Shown here: one piece after another, positions 55,175 to 64,000 of the stretch | Position numbering within the stretch: position 1 is the stretch's first letter | Layout: each line of letters begins with the position of its first letter | NCBI RefSeq assembly: GCF_023015985.1 | Contig: NZ_JALKAO010000003.1 | Location: 62,001 to 126,000 of the forward strand | Source of the DNA: Marivita sp. S6314 | GTDB lineage: Bacteria; Pseudomonadota; Alphaproteobacteria; Rhodobacterales; Rhodobacteraceae | Reading direction: 5' to 3' | Length of the DNA: 64,000 nucleotides | The notes under the pieces: generated by a model | Database searches by the model: none | What the model saw: the letters and a program-made list of their open reading frames with translations, nothing else | Told to the model about the DNA's origin: nothing | Translations under genes and position numbers: made by a program

Positions 55175-56413
55175 TCAAAGAAGTGTAAACAGCTGGTTGA
55201 AATGTGCCTGCCAACCGGGGACATGCACTGCCCCTTGCCTGTTCTGCTCACCGCCTTGGCCCCGACGTCTTTGCGCCAGTTGCTCGATATTATTGCGCCA
55301 AGAGTAACGATCCGATTCGCCTGCGTAAATAGGGTAATCTTTCAGCAGTTCTTTGAAGACCGGCAGCGGACTGCACAGAACCGGGATATCGAGCTTTGCC
55401 GCCTCAAACGCGGGGTATCCAAATCCCTCTGCGAGGCTCGGAAACAGCAACCCGTTGCTTTGGCTTAGCAGCGCCCACATGTCGGGATCTGACAGATCGT
55501 TCAACTCGTGCACATTGCGCGGATGTTGATCGAGACGCTCAAAAATCGCGTCGCTCATCCATCCTCTTTGCCCGCATATCAGTAAATGGGGATCCTGATC
55601 GCCATCGAAGTCTGACCAGAGATCCAGAAGAAACCCGATCTGCTTGCGCGGTTCAATCGTTCCGATCGTGATGAAATAGGGGCGGTCCGTCCATGGGCCA
55701 ACCGGGGCATTCCCCAATGGCATGTCGTGCAATCCGGGGAGAAGCACATGAATATCTGTGTCCCATTTTTGGTGAACGTGCTGCAGTATATCGGTCTTGG
55801 TCACGGACGAGTTGCACAGCACGATGTCGGAAAACCGATCCACGCAGTTTAGAAATCGCTTGAACCGAAGGCGCGATTTTTGCGTTTGGGTGTCCGGCCA
55901 GTCCAGTGGAATTGTGTCGTGCACATAGGTGACGATGCGCGCGCCTTCGATGCCTTTGGTGGCGTGAATGACGCGATCATTAAAATTGGTTTGACCCACA
56001 TTCAGATAGACCGCACCGGGGGGAAGATGTCGTTTCAACATCCGTTTCAGTCGCAGCGGCGTTGACCGATCCAACGCCATCCTCCGCAATCCGGTTTCTG
56101 TAATCGCACGCGGCTGATCCGTGCGGCGGCCCCAGCGCGAGATCAGATCGACCTGCGTCCAGAACGGGTCCACGACATGGCGCAGAAGGGCGGCACAGCC
56201 GTCTTTGTCGAGCAGAAGAAACCCCAGCTTGGTGCGCACCAGCCCGAACAAGGGCGTATCACAGGCGATGAGGTGTTCAAGATAGGCCCGCTCAATGCGG
56301 TCAATTCCCGTGGCACGTTTCTGAGCGCGACTGACCGTGCGCGTGACATCCAAAAGATGCGCCGGTGCGGGGCTATTTCCTGTAGTCAGCAACTTGATGC
56401 CAGCGCCACGCAT
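55175..56413 (-). CDS. glycosyltransferase family 1/4
   Basis: 412 aa GT-B enzyme. The donor-binding C-domain has TIGTIEPRKQIGFLL and the E-x7-E motif in FPSLAEGFGYPAFEAAKLDIPVL. The N-terminal LLDVTRTVSRAQKRATGIDRIERAYL and VYLNVGQTNFND are typical of a roseobacter exopolysaccharide subgroup. ATG 56413 makes it overlap galE by 41 nt; a later start (TTG near 56395) cannot be ruled out. Confidence 0.85.
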   Translation of the reverse strand: MRGAGIKLLTTGNSPAPAHLLDVTRTVSRAQKRATGIDRIERAYLEHLIACDTPLFGLVRTKLGFLLLDKDGCAALLRHVVDPFWTQVDLISRWGRRTDQPRAITETGLRRMALDRSTPLRLKRMLKRHLPPGAVYLNVGQTNFNDRVIHATKGIEGARIVTYVHDTIPLDWPDTQTQKSRLRFKRFLNCVDRFSDIVLCNSSVTKTDILQHVHQKWDTDIHVLLPGLHDMPLGNAPVGPWTDRPYFITIGTIEPRKQIGFLLDLWSDFDGDQDPHLLICGQRGWMSDAIFERLDQHPRNVHELNDLSDPDMWALLSQSNGLLFPSLAEGFGYPAFEAAKLDIPVLCSPLPVFKELLKDYPIYAGESDRYSWRNNIEQLAQRRRGQGGEQNRQGAVHVPGWQAHFNQLFTLL

Positions 56414-57353
56414 CCTCGATCATCTGGGGCATGGTCGATTTCTGCGGAGTCCACTTTAGTTCGTCTTCTGCGCGTTTCGAACCGGACACCAGCTTGATCG
56501 CGTCGCCGGGGCGGCGGTCTCCAATCGCGGTTGGCACTTCACGGTTTGTCACCCGGTTCGCGGAGTGGATTACCTCGCGCACGGAAAAACCGGACCCGGT
56601 GCCAAGATTGAACGCCCGGCTGCCTTTGCCGTCTTTCAACCACTGCAATCCCAGAAGATGCGCATCCACCAGATCAGAGACGTGAACGTAGTCACGCACA
56701 CATGTCCCGTCGGGTGTGGGGTAATCGGTGCCGTAGATCGTCACCTGGTCCCGTTCCCCGGCCACGGTATCAAGGACAATCGGGATCAGATGGGTTTCGG
56801 GCCGGTGAAATTCGCCCACCTCGGCATCCGGATCAGCACCTGCGACGTTGAAATAGCGGAAGATCACGTTTCTCAGGCCGTGGGTTGCTTCAAAGTCCTG
56901 AAGCATGCGTTCGACGGCTTGTTTTGACGCGCCATAGGCGTTGATCGGGTGTTGCGGTGTGTTTTCGTCCAGTATCACGTTGTCCTGATCGCCAAAGGTT
57001 GCGCAAGTCGAGGAAAACACCAGATCAAGGCAGTCGTGCTGCACGGCTGCTTCAAAAAGGTTCAGCGATCCCAGTACATTGTTGCGCCAGTAGAGCTCTG
57101 GCTTCGCCATGGCTTCATCAACCCTGCTGAGCGCTGCGAAATGCAGCACGGCGTCGGGTCTGTGTTCCGCAAACGCGCGTTCGATGCTGGATTTATCGGT
57201 CAGATCACCTTCGAAAAAGGGCCCGAACTGGACCGCATCGCGCCAGCCGGTTGACAGGTTGTCAAAGGTAATCGGCGTATGGCCTGTCTTCGACAATGCC
57301 TTACATGCATGCGACCCGATATAGCCCGCGCCGCCGGTCACAAGCACTTTCAT
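56373..57353 (-). CDS. galE: UDP-glucose 4-epimerase
   Basis: 326 aa extended SDR. NAD-binding GGAGYIGSHAC at residues 7-17, catalytic Ser/Thr in VFSSTCATFG, YxxxK in YGASKQAVERML, and FNLGTGSGFSVREVI near the C-terminus. It interconverts UDP-glucose and UDP-galactose. It starts 3 nt after galU, which makes its substrate. Confidence 0.95.
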   Translation of the reverse strand: MKVLVTGGAGYIGSHACKALSKTGHTPITFDNLSTGWRDAVQFGPFFEGDLTDKSSIERAFAEHRPDAVLHFAALSRVDEAMAKPELYWRNNVLGSLNLFEAAVQHDCLDLVFSSTCATFGDQDNVILDENTPQHPINAYGASKQAVERMLQDFEATHGLRNVIFRYFNVAGADPDAEVGEFHRPETHLIPIVLDTVAGERDQVTIYGTDYPTPDGTCVRDYVHVSDLVDAHLLGLQWLKDGKGSRAFNLGTGSGFSVREVIHSANRVTNREVPTAIGDRRPGDAIKLVSGSKRAEDELKWTPQKSTMPQMIEDAWRWHQVADYRK

Positions 57354-57356
57354 GTT

Positions 57357-58247
57357 TTATTCTGCCGCGTTTTCGATTTGCATCACCGAGTCAAGAAAAC
57401 CGCGCAAATCGTCTTTCAGATCGTCGCGCGCCAGCCCGAAGGCGACTGTTGCCTGCAGGAACCCTGCTTTGGAACCGCAATCAAACCGCTGTCCCCGGAA
57501 CCGATATCCATAGACACCCGTCGCGTCGATTTCCTGTGCAATCGCGTCGGTCAGCTGGATTTCACCACCCGCACCGGTTTGCTTTTTGTTGAGGTTCCTC
57601 AGAACCGCAGGATCAAGGATATACCGCCCGATCACAGCCAGGTTCGAGGGCGCATCTTCGACATTTGGCTTTTCCACCATGCCCTTGACGGACACCATTG
57701 CGCCCATGTCATCTTTGACATCCAGGATACCATAGCTGGACGCCTTGTCGTAGGGCACTTCCATTGCGGCCACCATGTTGCCGCCGGTTTCCTCATAAGC
57801 CTCGACCATCTGCTGCAGGCATGGCTTTTCCGCAGAAATCACGTCATCCGGCAACATCACGGCAAAGGGTTCGTCCCCGATCAACCGGCGCGCACACCAG
57901 ACCGCGTGCCCCAATCCCAGCGCCTTGTGCTGGCGCATATAGGCGATTGCGCCGCTTTCCATATTGGTCGACTTGAGGTCTTCCAGAATGTCGAGCTTGC
58001 CTTTTTTGCGCAGTTCCTGTTCCAGGATGGGCGACTGGTCAAAATAGTCCTCAAGCGCGCTTTTCCCGCGCGAGGTGATAAAGATAAATTCCTTGATCCC
58101 TGCGGCACGGGCTTCGTCAATCGCGTATTGCACCAAGGGTCTGTCGACCAGTGTCATGATTTCCTTGGGGACAGATTTGGTTGCGGGAAGAAACCGCGTG
58201 CCCAATCCTGCAACGGGAAAAACGGCTTTTGTTACTTTATTTCGCAT
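57357..58247 (-). CDS. galU: UTP-glucose-1-phosphate uridylyltransferase
   Basis: 296 aa from ATG 58247, chosen for AGGAG 5 nt upstream. The nucleotidyltransferase signature is FPVAGLGTRFLPATKSVPKE, with the uridine/metal-binding LPDDVI and EKP (GMVEKPNVEDAPS). It makes UDP-glucose for the glycan genes that follow. The 97-bp region to the upstream GT gene is AT-rich and may carry a promoter. Confidence 0.95.
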   Translation of the reverse strand: MRNKVTKAVFPVAGLGTRFLPATKSVPKEIMTLVDRPLVQYAIDEARAAGIKEFIFITSRGKSALEDYFDQSPILEQELRKKGKLDILEDLKSTNMESGAIAYMRQHKALGLGHAVWCARRLIGDEPFAVMLPDDVISAEKPCLQQMVEAYEETGGNMVAAMEVPYDKASSYGILDVKDDMGAMVSVKGMVEKPNVEDAPSNLAVIGRYILDPAVLRNLNKKQTGAGGEIQLTDAIAQEIDATGVYGYRFRGQRFDCGSKAGFLQATVAFGLARDDLKDDLRGFLDSVMQIENAAE

Positions 58248-58344
58248 GACTGCTCCTGACACGCCGCAACTGATTATTTCGGCAATCTATGCCACAGGTA
58301 AGCGTTCTTGAGTATGACATAAGTGAGGAATATCTGCGATCTTG

Positions 58345-59607
58345 TTAAAGAAGTTTCAATTTTCCCGCAATTTCTAGCCGATTTCTGGCGCGTATTCCGG
58401 CAAGCCGCTCAAGTGTGCGTCTGGCGCGGGACTGTCGCGTGGCCATCTGCACCAAAGGTTCGTGCCGCTGCTCTTTTCCGAAGATCCCACCTACGTGCCG
58501 CCAGTACCCGTCCATCGTAAATTCGACGTGGTGGAACAGTGAACTGGGCGAGTATTCAAGCACCGTGACCCGATCCCCACGTGAAACCCGCTGCGTCGCC
58601 ACATTGCGCGCGGCGGTCCGAGACGCAAAGCCGGGCAACAGGCAAATATCCTTGGCAGAGGGCGCAAAAGCGGGCACGTCCATCGGGGGCGGGGCATCCT
58701 TGCGCAAACCCGCCTCTGCGTCCCGTTGCAGGCCTTCGGCGTAACCGTCCTCCAATTCGCGCAGCAGACGCAGCACGTCGTCCGGGGTAAGCGTTCCGAT
58801 CTGCATATGCCACATGAGCCAGGATCGTCGTTCCGAAAAGAAACAGGCTTTTGCGTCGTGCCACTCTTCCGATTTGGCATGTTTGCGATGAAAAACAGCC
58901 GCCGATGCACCGATTTCAAACAGGCGGACAGGTGTGCGGGTCGTAGTCCTGTGTCGGCTCTTGGCGGTTGCATGATGCACAACAGCATTCGGGACATAGG
59001 CGGTGCCACCACCTTGCTGCGCGATACGACGGGTCAGGTCGGTTTCCTCAAGATAGAACGTAAACCGTTCATCAAACCCCTTGTGATCCCACAATGTGGT
59101 CCTGCGAAACGCCATATTGGTACCGTGTAATCGTGGGAGCCCGACCTGTGTGGGCGCGATCTGGGCAGGGGTGTCAGACGTCACCGATACCGGATGTGAT
59201 CGCCCAAAGGCATCCGCAAGACTGGCGGCGTGCTGCACCGAAATCCCGTTCCGTCCAAGCGTCGTTCCCCCGGCCTGCACAATGTCGGGGCGGTCAAACG
59301 CAGACGCCAGATGCTGCAACCATGTCGGCTCTGGCACGGCGTCGTCGTCGATAAAGGCGAGGATGTCTCCGTTTGCGTGTGCGATACCCAGATTTCGGGC
59401 TTTCGAAATATTTGCCTCGTCGAAAGCAATAACCGACACCGGACGCCGCAGATCAAAGCTGCGCGCGGCTGATACTCCATCTCGACAGGCAACCACGCGT
59501 ATCTCGAAACGTGGGTAGTCAAGCTGGTCAATCGCCATCAAGGTCCGTCTTAACCACCTTGGCCTATCCCGGCTGACGACGATGACGCTGAAGGAAAGCG
59601 GCGTCAC
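58345..59607 (-). CDS. glycosyltransferase family 2
   Basis: 420 aa. The GT-A domain covers about residues 1-260: VIVVSRDRPRWLRRTL, ANISKARNLGIAHANGDILAFIDDDAVP with the metal-binding DDD, and FYLEETDLTRRI. The C-terminal about 150 residues have no recognisable domain. It starts 7 nt after cysQ. Donor and acceptor are unknown. Confidence 0.88.
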   Translation of the reverse strand: MTPLSFSVIVVSRDRPRWLRRTLMAIDQLDYPRFEIRVVACRDGVSAARSFDLRRPVSVIAFDEANISKARNLGIAHANGDILAFIDDDAVPEPTWLQHLASAFDRPDIVQAGGTTLGRNGISVQHAASLADAFGRSHPVSVTSDTPAQIAPTQVGLPRLHGTNMAFRRTTLWDHKGFDERFTFYLEETDLTRRIAQQGGGTAYVPNAVVHHATAKSRHRTTTRTPVRLFEIGASAAVFHRKHAKSEEWHDAKACFFSERRSWLMWHMQIGTLTPDDVLRLLRELEDGYAEGLQRDAEAGLRKDAPPPMDVPAFAPSAKDICLLPGFASRTAARNVATQRVSRGDRVTVLEYSPSSLFHHVEFTMDGYWRHVGGIFGKEQRHEPLVQMATRQSRARRTLERLAGIRARNRLEIAGKLKLL

Positions 59608-59614
59608 GGCCGCG

Positions 59615-60418
59615 TCACACTTTGGTCAGGTCAATCCCGGGTGCGGTCGCCACGAAGAACGGATTGGCAAAGGTCGGCTTGCCATAGGCCAACGGCTTCA
59701 GATCATCTAGGCGCATGACCTGTCCGCCCGCCCCGTTCAGAACCGCGTGACCCGCTGCCGTGTCCCACTCCATCGTGCGCCCAAGACGCGGGTAGAAATC
59801 CGCTTCACCTGTCGCCACAAGGCAGAATTTGAGCGACGATCCGGCGCTTTTGCTGTCTTTGACGGAATACCGGTTGATATAGTCGTCGGTCGCCTGATCG
59901 CGGTGCGACTTGGACGCGACCACCATCAGCGCCGAAGCATCCGGTGTCGAGACATGGATCGACGACTGCGTGCCGGGAGTGTCCTTGTCGAACGGGCCAG
60001 CCTCTTCAACCGCCTGACCGTCACCCAGCGTGTAGAACAGACGATCCTTGGCTGGCGCATAGACCACGCCGCGCGTGGGGACACCTTTTTCGACAAGCGC
60101 GATATTCACCGTGAAATCGCCGCGCCGATGGATGAACTCCTTGGTCCCGTCCAACGGGTCCACGATCAGGAAATCGCGCACATCAAGGTTATGCGTCTCG
60201 GATTGTTCTTCCGTCACCAGAGCAATGTCCGGAAACGCAGATCGCAATCCTGCCGAAATCAACGCATCGGCGGCTTCATCCGCTTCGGTCACGGGGCTGC
60301 TGTCTGACTTCGACCGCACGTCAAAATCGTCGGATTGGTAAATTTCCATGATCCGATCGCCGGCCTCAAGCGCCAACCTGCGCAGTGTTTGCATCAGTGC
60401 ATCATAATCCACGGCCAT
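59615..60418 (-). CDS. cysQ: 3'(2'),5'-bisphosphate nucleotidase
   Basis: 267 aa, inositol-monophosphatase superfamily. The metal-binding motifs are EAD (VTEADEAADALI), LVTEEQS and DPLDGTKEFIHRRGDFTVNIAL, plus the C-terminal EWDTAAGHAVLNGAGG. It hydrolyses PAP (from PAPS-dependent sulfation) to AMP. It heads the leftward operon that ends with a sulfotransferase. It is divergent from the ABC-2 permease gene. Confidence 0.93.
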   Translation of the reverse strand: MAVDYDALMQTLRRLALEAGDRIMEIYQSDDFDVRSKSDSSPVTEADEAADALISAGLRSAFPDIALVTEEQSETHNLDVRDFLIVDPLDGTKEFIHRRGDFTVNIALVEKGVPTRGVVYAPAKDRLFYTLGDGQAVEEAGPFDKDTPGTQSSIHVSTPDASALMVVASKSHRDQATDDYINRYSVKDSKSAGSSLKFCLVATGEADFYPRLGRTMEWDTAAGHAVLNGAGGQVMRLDDLKPLAYGKPTFANPFFVATAPGIDLTKV

Positions 60419-60536
60419 CGGTTTCTGCCTCGATTGATTTGAAAGGTCACGTCACTTATCATGACCTTAACGAAAGTCCGCAAGAACAGTCAGGTCAACT
60501 GACGTCAGAAATGCGGGCAGAGGCAAAGGCAAGACT

Positions 60537-61367
60537 ATGTTCCAGAGTTCCGCGCCGAGAAATCGTGCGTCCTCGGCAGCCAATATCGCCGAGCTGATCT
60601 ACCACAATACGGTGCGATCCGTCCGCAAGGCGCATGGAAACGCGTTTCTGTCGATTGTTGTCAGCGTCTTCCAGTCCCTGATGTTCGTGCTCTTTTTCTA
60701 TGTGATGTTCTCGATCATGGGGATGAAGTCGCTGGCCTTGCGGGGGGACTTCGTGATCTTTCTGCTCACCGGCATTTTCCTGTTCATGACCCACAACAAG
60801 GCAGTTGGTGCCGTGCTGGGCAGCGAAGGCCCGACCTCGGCCATGATGCAGCACGCGCCGATGAACACGTTCATCTCGATTGTGTCCAGTATGTTGGGTG
60901 TTCTTTATATTCAGGTGATCGCCGTGGCCTCGATCTTGTTTATCTATGACGTAGCGATGAATCCCTATGTCCTGACCGAAGTCGTCGATCCGATGCCAGT
61001 GATCGGAATGCTGCTGCTGGCGTGGTTTTCCGGTGGGTGCATCGGTCTGGTGTTTTTGGCGCTCAAACCGTGGTTTCCCGGCTTTGTCACCTTCCTGTCT
61101 ACCTTATACAAACGCGCCAACATGATCGCGTCGGGCAAAATGTTCGTCGCAAACGCCTTGCCCAGCTTCATGGTGGCGATGTTTGATTGGAACCCGCTGT
61201 TCCACACAATCGATCAAGCGCGGGGCTTTGCCTTTATCAATTACGTGCCACGCAATTCGAACTGGGAATATGTTGCCTACCTCTCGCTGGTCTGCCTGAT
61301 GATCGGCCTCATGGGGGAATTCTACACCCGCAGGCGCGCCTCGGCATCGTGGTCGGCCCGGAACTGA
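60537..61367 (+). CDS. ABC-2-type polysaccharide export permease
   Basis: 276 aa with six hydrophobic helices, ABC-2 family as in capsule or O-antigen export (KpsM/Wzm-like). RSVRKAHGNAFLSIVVSVFQSL precedes the first helix; GKMFVANALPSFMVAMFDWNPLFHTIDQARG resembles the conserved region before the last two helices. No ATPase gene is next to it, and it ends exactly where the convergent alkB stop begins. It may work with an ATPase encoded elsewhere to export the glycan made by the cysQ-sulfotransferase operon. Confidence 0.83.
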   Translation: MFQSSAPRNRASSAANIAELIYHNTVRSVRKAHGNAFLSIVVSVFQSLMFVLFFYVMFSIMGMKSLALRGDFVIFLLTGIFLFMTHNKAVGAVLGSEGPTSAMMQHAPMNTFISIVSSMLGVLYIQVIAVASILFIYDVAMNPYVLTEVVDPMPVIGMLLLAWFSGGCIGLVFLALKPWFPGFVTFLSTLYKRANMIASGKMFVANALPSFMVAMFDWNPLFHTIDQARGFAFINYVPRNSNWEYVAYLSLVCLMIGLMGEFYTRRRASASWSARN

Positions 61368-61970
61368 TCAGGTCACCACCCGCAACGTCAGATTGATGCG
61401 CCCACCATCGCGCAGCAAGGTTGAGCTGTTGGCTTTGATACGGTCGATTCCGTGATACGCGCGGCGGGCCGAATTGCGCATCACCACCACATCGCCTGAA
61501 CGCAGCCAGACCGACTCTGTTGTCCCGCCACGTGTCGCGTTGCCCATGCGGAACAACGCGTCGTCCCCCAAAGAAACAGACAAAACGGGCTGAGAAAAAT
61601 CCGCCTCGTCCTTGTCCTGATGCATACCCATTTTCGCGCCATCCGCGTACCAGTTGATCAGGCAGCATTCCGGGTCACGCGCATCCGGGGCCAAACGATG
61701 CCACAGATCCAGCAACATGTCCGGTATCGGGGGCCAGTCAACGCCGGACGGATGGCGCGGCTCATAACGATACCCCGACCGGTCACTGACCCAGCCAAAG
61801 GCACCTGCTGCACTCATGCGAACCGACATCGCCTTGCCGCGCGGCGTTGTTGGCTGAAACAAGGGGGCCGTTTGCAGGCAGGACCGCACCGCGTCCACCA
61901 GGTTCGATTGGGCGTCATGCGACAGGCAATCGGGATAAATGTCGAATTCGCGGATGGTGACAACGTTCAT
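61368..61970 (-). CDS. alkB: alkylated DNA repair dioxygenase AlkB
   Basis: 200 aa Fe(II)/2-oxoglutarate dioxygenase. The iron ligands are HQDKDE (HxD) and the His in RRAYHGIDRI; the 2-oxoglutarate Arg is in RINLTLRVV. It has the AlkB length and LINWYADGAKMGMHQDKDE sequence. The start ATG 61970 is chosen because homology begins there. It repairs 1-methyladenine and 3-methylcytosine. It is divergent from dnaK. Confidence 0.93.
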   Translation of the reverse strand: MNVVTIREFDIYPDCLSHDAQSNLVDAVRSCLQTAPLFQPTTPRGKAMSVRMSAAGAFGWVSDRSGYRYEPRHPSGVDWPPIPDMLLDLWHRLAPDARDPECCLINWYADGAKMGMHQDKDEADFSQPVLSVSLGDDALFRMGNATRGGTTESVWLRSGDVVVMRNSARRAYHGIDRIKANSSTLLRDGGRINLTLRVVT

Positions 61971-62039
61971 AGCGGACAGATAAATGCACAAACCCGGAAA
62001 GGCATACCGAATTTTCAGGAATTCTGGGTACCAGCGACG

Positions 62040-62068
62040 CTTGCAGGCGTCATGTCGCCTCCTTATAT
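62040..62068 (+). promoter_or_regulatory. sigma-32 (heat-shock) promoter of dnaK
   Basis: CTTG at 62040-62043, 18-bp spacer, CTTATAT at 62062-62068. This matches the alphaproteobacterial heat-shock form CTTG-N17/18-CyTATnT. It predicts a leader of about 105 nt before the dnaK ATG at 62181. Confidence 0.75.
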
Positions 62069-62180
62069 ACCCACCGGACCTGCTGAACACGAAACTGTCA
62101 GCGGAACGTAATGCGGGGCGGGATGCCGAAATGGGTCTTCGTCTCGTGACATCGCCTTAAAATACGAAGGGATCGAAAAC

Positions 62181-64000
62181 ATGGCCAAAGTAATTGGTAT
62201 TGACCTCGGAACAACAAACAGCTGCGTCGCTATCATGGACGGCTCGCAGCCTCGCGTGATCGAAAACGCCGAAGGCGCGCGCACAACCCCATCCATTGTC
62301 GCGTTCACAGATGATGAACGCCTTGTTGGCCAGCCAGCCAAGCGTCAGGCGGTCACCAACCCGGAAAACACCGTCTTTGGTGTGAAGCGCCTGATCGGCC
62401 GTCGCAACGATGACCCGGCACTTGCCAAAGACCGCAAGAACATGCCGTTCAACGTCATCGACGGTGGCAATGGCGACGCGTGGGTGGAAGCCAAGGGTGA
62501 GAAATACTCCCCAAGCCAACTCTCTGCGTTCATCCTGCAAAAGATGAAAGAGACCGCCGAATCCTATCTCGGCGAAGACGTCACGCAAGCGGTCATCACC
62601 GTGCCGGCGTATTTCAACGACGCCCAGCGTCAGGCGACCAAAGACGCCGGCAAGATTGCCGGTCTCGAAGTCCTGCGTATCATCAACGAACCGACAGCCG
62701 CCGCGTTGGCTTACGGTCTCGACAAGAAAGAATCCCGCACCATCGCGGTCTATGACCTTGGCGGCGGTACGTTTGACGTGACCATCCTCGAAATCGACGA
62801 TGGTCTGTTCGAAGTCAAATCCACCAACGGTGACACGTTCCTGGGTGGTGAAGACTTTGACATGCGCATCGTCAACTACCTGGCCGACGAATTCAAAAAA
62901 GAGAACGGCGTCGACCTGACCAAGGACAAGATGGCGCTGCAGCGTCTCAAGGAAGCGGCGGAGAAAGCAAAGATCGAGCTGTCCTCCTCCAGCCAGACAG
63001 AGATCAACCAGCCGTTCATCTCCATGGACGGAAAAACCGGCCAGCCGCTGCACCTCGTGCTCAAGCTGACCCGTGCCAAGCTCGAAAGCCTTGTCGGTGA
63101 CCTGATCAAGGCGTCGCTCAAGCCGTGCCAGGCCGCGTTGAAAGACGCCGGTCTCAGCACCTCTGACATTGATGAGGTTGTCCTTGTCGGTGGTATGACC
63201 CGCATGCCGAAAGTCACAGAAGAAGTGACCAAGTTCTTCGGCAAAGAGCCGCACAAAGGTGTAAACCCGGACGAAGTGGTTGCCATGGGTGCCGCCATTC
63301 AGGCGGGTGTTCTGCAGGGTGACGTGAAAGACGTTGTTCTTCTGGACGTGACACCGCTGTCCTTGGGGATCGAAACCCTTGGTGGTGTCTTCACACGCCT
63401 GATCGACCGCAACACCACGATCCCGACGAAGAAAAGCCAGATCTTCTCGACAGCCGAAGACAACCAGAACGCCGTGACGATCCGCGTGTTCCAGGGTGAA
63501 CGCGAGATGGCGGCCGACAACAAGATGCTTGGTCAGTTCAACCTCGAAGACATCCCGCCAGCACCGCGCGGCATGCCACAGATCGAAGTGACGTTCGACA
63601 TCGACGCCAACGGCATCGTGTCCGTGTCCGCCAAGGACAAAGGCACCGGCAAAGAGCAGAACATCACGATCCAGGCCTCTGGGGGTCTGTCGGATGAGGA
63701 CATCGAGAAGATGGTCCAGGATGCCGAGGCCAACGCCGAGTCCGATAAGGAACGCCGCGAAATGGTCGAAGCGCGCAACCAGGCGGAAAGCCTGATCCAT
63801 TCGACAGAAAAGTCGGTGGAAGAGCATTCGGACAAGGTCGATCCGACCACCGTGGAAGCCATCGAATTGGCCATTGCAGCACTCAAGGACGATCTGGAAG
63901 ACGAAAAGTCGACCGCCGACAAGATCAAGTCGGGCATCCAGAACGTGACCGAAGCCGCAATGAAGCTGGGTGAGGCGATCTACAAGGCCCAGGCCGAAGA
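62181..64000 (+). CDS. dnaK: chaperone protein DnaK (Hsp70), C-terminus beyond the window
   Basis: The 606 visible codons run past the right edge; full DnaK is about 635-640 aa. The ATPase domain has [13 protein letters not shown] at the N-terminus, [29 protein letters not shown] and [13 protein letters not shown]. The substrate-binding domain begins after the linker [15 protein letters not shown] and has [14 protein letters not shown]. The lid helices start at about residue 510. It folds and protects proteins with DnaJ and GrpE. The start ATG 62181 is 112 nt after a sigma-32-type promoter. dnaJ is expected just beyond the window. Confidence 0.98.
   Translation, partial: MAKVIGIDLGTTNSCVAIMDGSQPRVIENAEGARTTPSIVAFTDDERLVGQPAKRQAVTNPENTVFGVKRLIGRRNDDPALAKDRKNMPFNVIDGGNGDAWVEAKGEKYSPSQLSAFILQKMKETAESYLGEDVTQAVITVPAYFNDAQRQATKDAGKIAGLEVLRIINEPTAAALAYGLDKKESRTIAVYDLGGGTFDVTILEIDDGLFEVKSTNGDTFLGGEDFDMRIVNYLADEFKKENGVDLTKDKMALQRLKEAAEKAKIELSSSSQTEINQPFISMDGKTGQPLHLVLKLTRAKLESLVGDLIKASLKPCQAALKDAGLSTSDIDEVVLVGGMTRMPKVTEEVTKFFGKEPHKGVNPDEVVAMGAAIQAGVLQGDVKDVVLLDVTPLSLGIETLGGVFTRLIDRNTTIPTKKSQIFSTAEDNQNAVTIRVFQGEREMAADNKMLGQFNLEDIPPAPRGMPQIEVTFDIDANGIVSVSAKDKGTGKEQNITIQASGGLSDEDIEKMVQDAEANAESDKERREMVEARNQAESLIHSTEKSVEEHSDKVDPTTVEAIELAIAALKDDLEDEKSTADKIKSGIQNVTEAAMKLGEAIYKAQAE

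Noticed and set aside
62157-63827. 556-codon open frame on the minus strand opposite dnaK
   Set aside because: Long antisense frames opposite dnaK are a known codon-bias artefact; the plus-strand DnaK is certain and this frame has no recognisable domain.

Overview
The window is GC-rich, densely packed chromosomal DNA of an alphaproteobacterium, most likely a marine Rhodobacteraceae (Roseobacter group) member. The support is the gene content (TRAP and dipeptide-type ABC uptake systems, several LysR/GntR/IclR-controlled catabolic blocks, a fused MrpAB antiporter operon, a GT14 protein with a long C-terminal extension) and a sigma-32 promoter of the alphaproteobacterial CTTG-N18-CTTATAT form in front of dnaK. 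I see no rRNA, tRNA, CRISPR array, insertion sequence or phage gene.

Layout. 1-3.9 kb: an oxygenase block (SDR, Rieske oxygenase, a small resolvase-type HTH protein, a bicupin) read leftward, with a divergent IclR regulator. 4.0-12.8 kb: purine salvage and oxidation (xdhA-xdhB-xdhC-NCS2 permease, terminator, guaD) with a divergent LysR gene. 12.8-15.5 kb: a Cds1-like PLP enzyme and a LysR/DoxX divergent pair. 15.5-25.6 kb: a kynurenine / 3-hydroxyanthranilate block (kynU, aldehyde dehydrogenase, LysR, an atypical DHDPS-family protein, EamA exporter, 3-hydroxyanthranilate dioxygenase, TRAP dctPQM). 25.7-36.6 kb: a long leftward catabolic operon (class II aldolase, dipeptide-type ABC transporter, 2-hydroxyacid dehydrogenase, HDAC/acetylpolyamine-type deacylase, M20 amidohydrolase) preceded by LysR and GntR genes, with a divergent class III aminotransferase to 38.1 kb. 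38.2-42.1 kb: two phosphate transporters (PiT, NptA) and a small helical protein. 42.2-44.9 kb: malonyl-CoA synthetase and an FAH-family hydrolase, divergent. 44.9-50.8 kb: the Mrp Na+/H+ antiporter operon. 51-60.4 kb: a surface-glycan operon (cysQ, glycosyltransferases, galU, galE, GT14, sulfotransferase). 60.5 kb to the end: an orphan ABC-2 permease, alkB and dnaK (cut by the window end).

The most interesting signal is regulatory. Four 21-bp LysR-type boxes of the form GNTAT-N11-ATANC lie in front of kynU, the aldehyde dehydrogenase, the lysR/DHDPS divergent pair and the dioxygenase. They tie transcription units that are not all adjacent or co-directional into one probable regulon. The gene set lacks the usual ACMS decarboxylase and later enzymes of 3-hydroxyanthranilate breakdown but contains a DHDPS-family protein with an unusual active-site motif. 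The block may therefore encode a variant lower pathway, or one completed by genes elsewhere.

Other points of note are sulfotransferase and CysQ (PAP recycling) at opposite ends of one glycan operon, a 32-bp perfect inverted repeat at the malonyl-CoA synthetase promoter, and intra-operon hairpins after both binding-protein genes.
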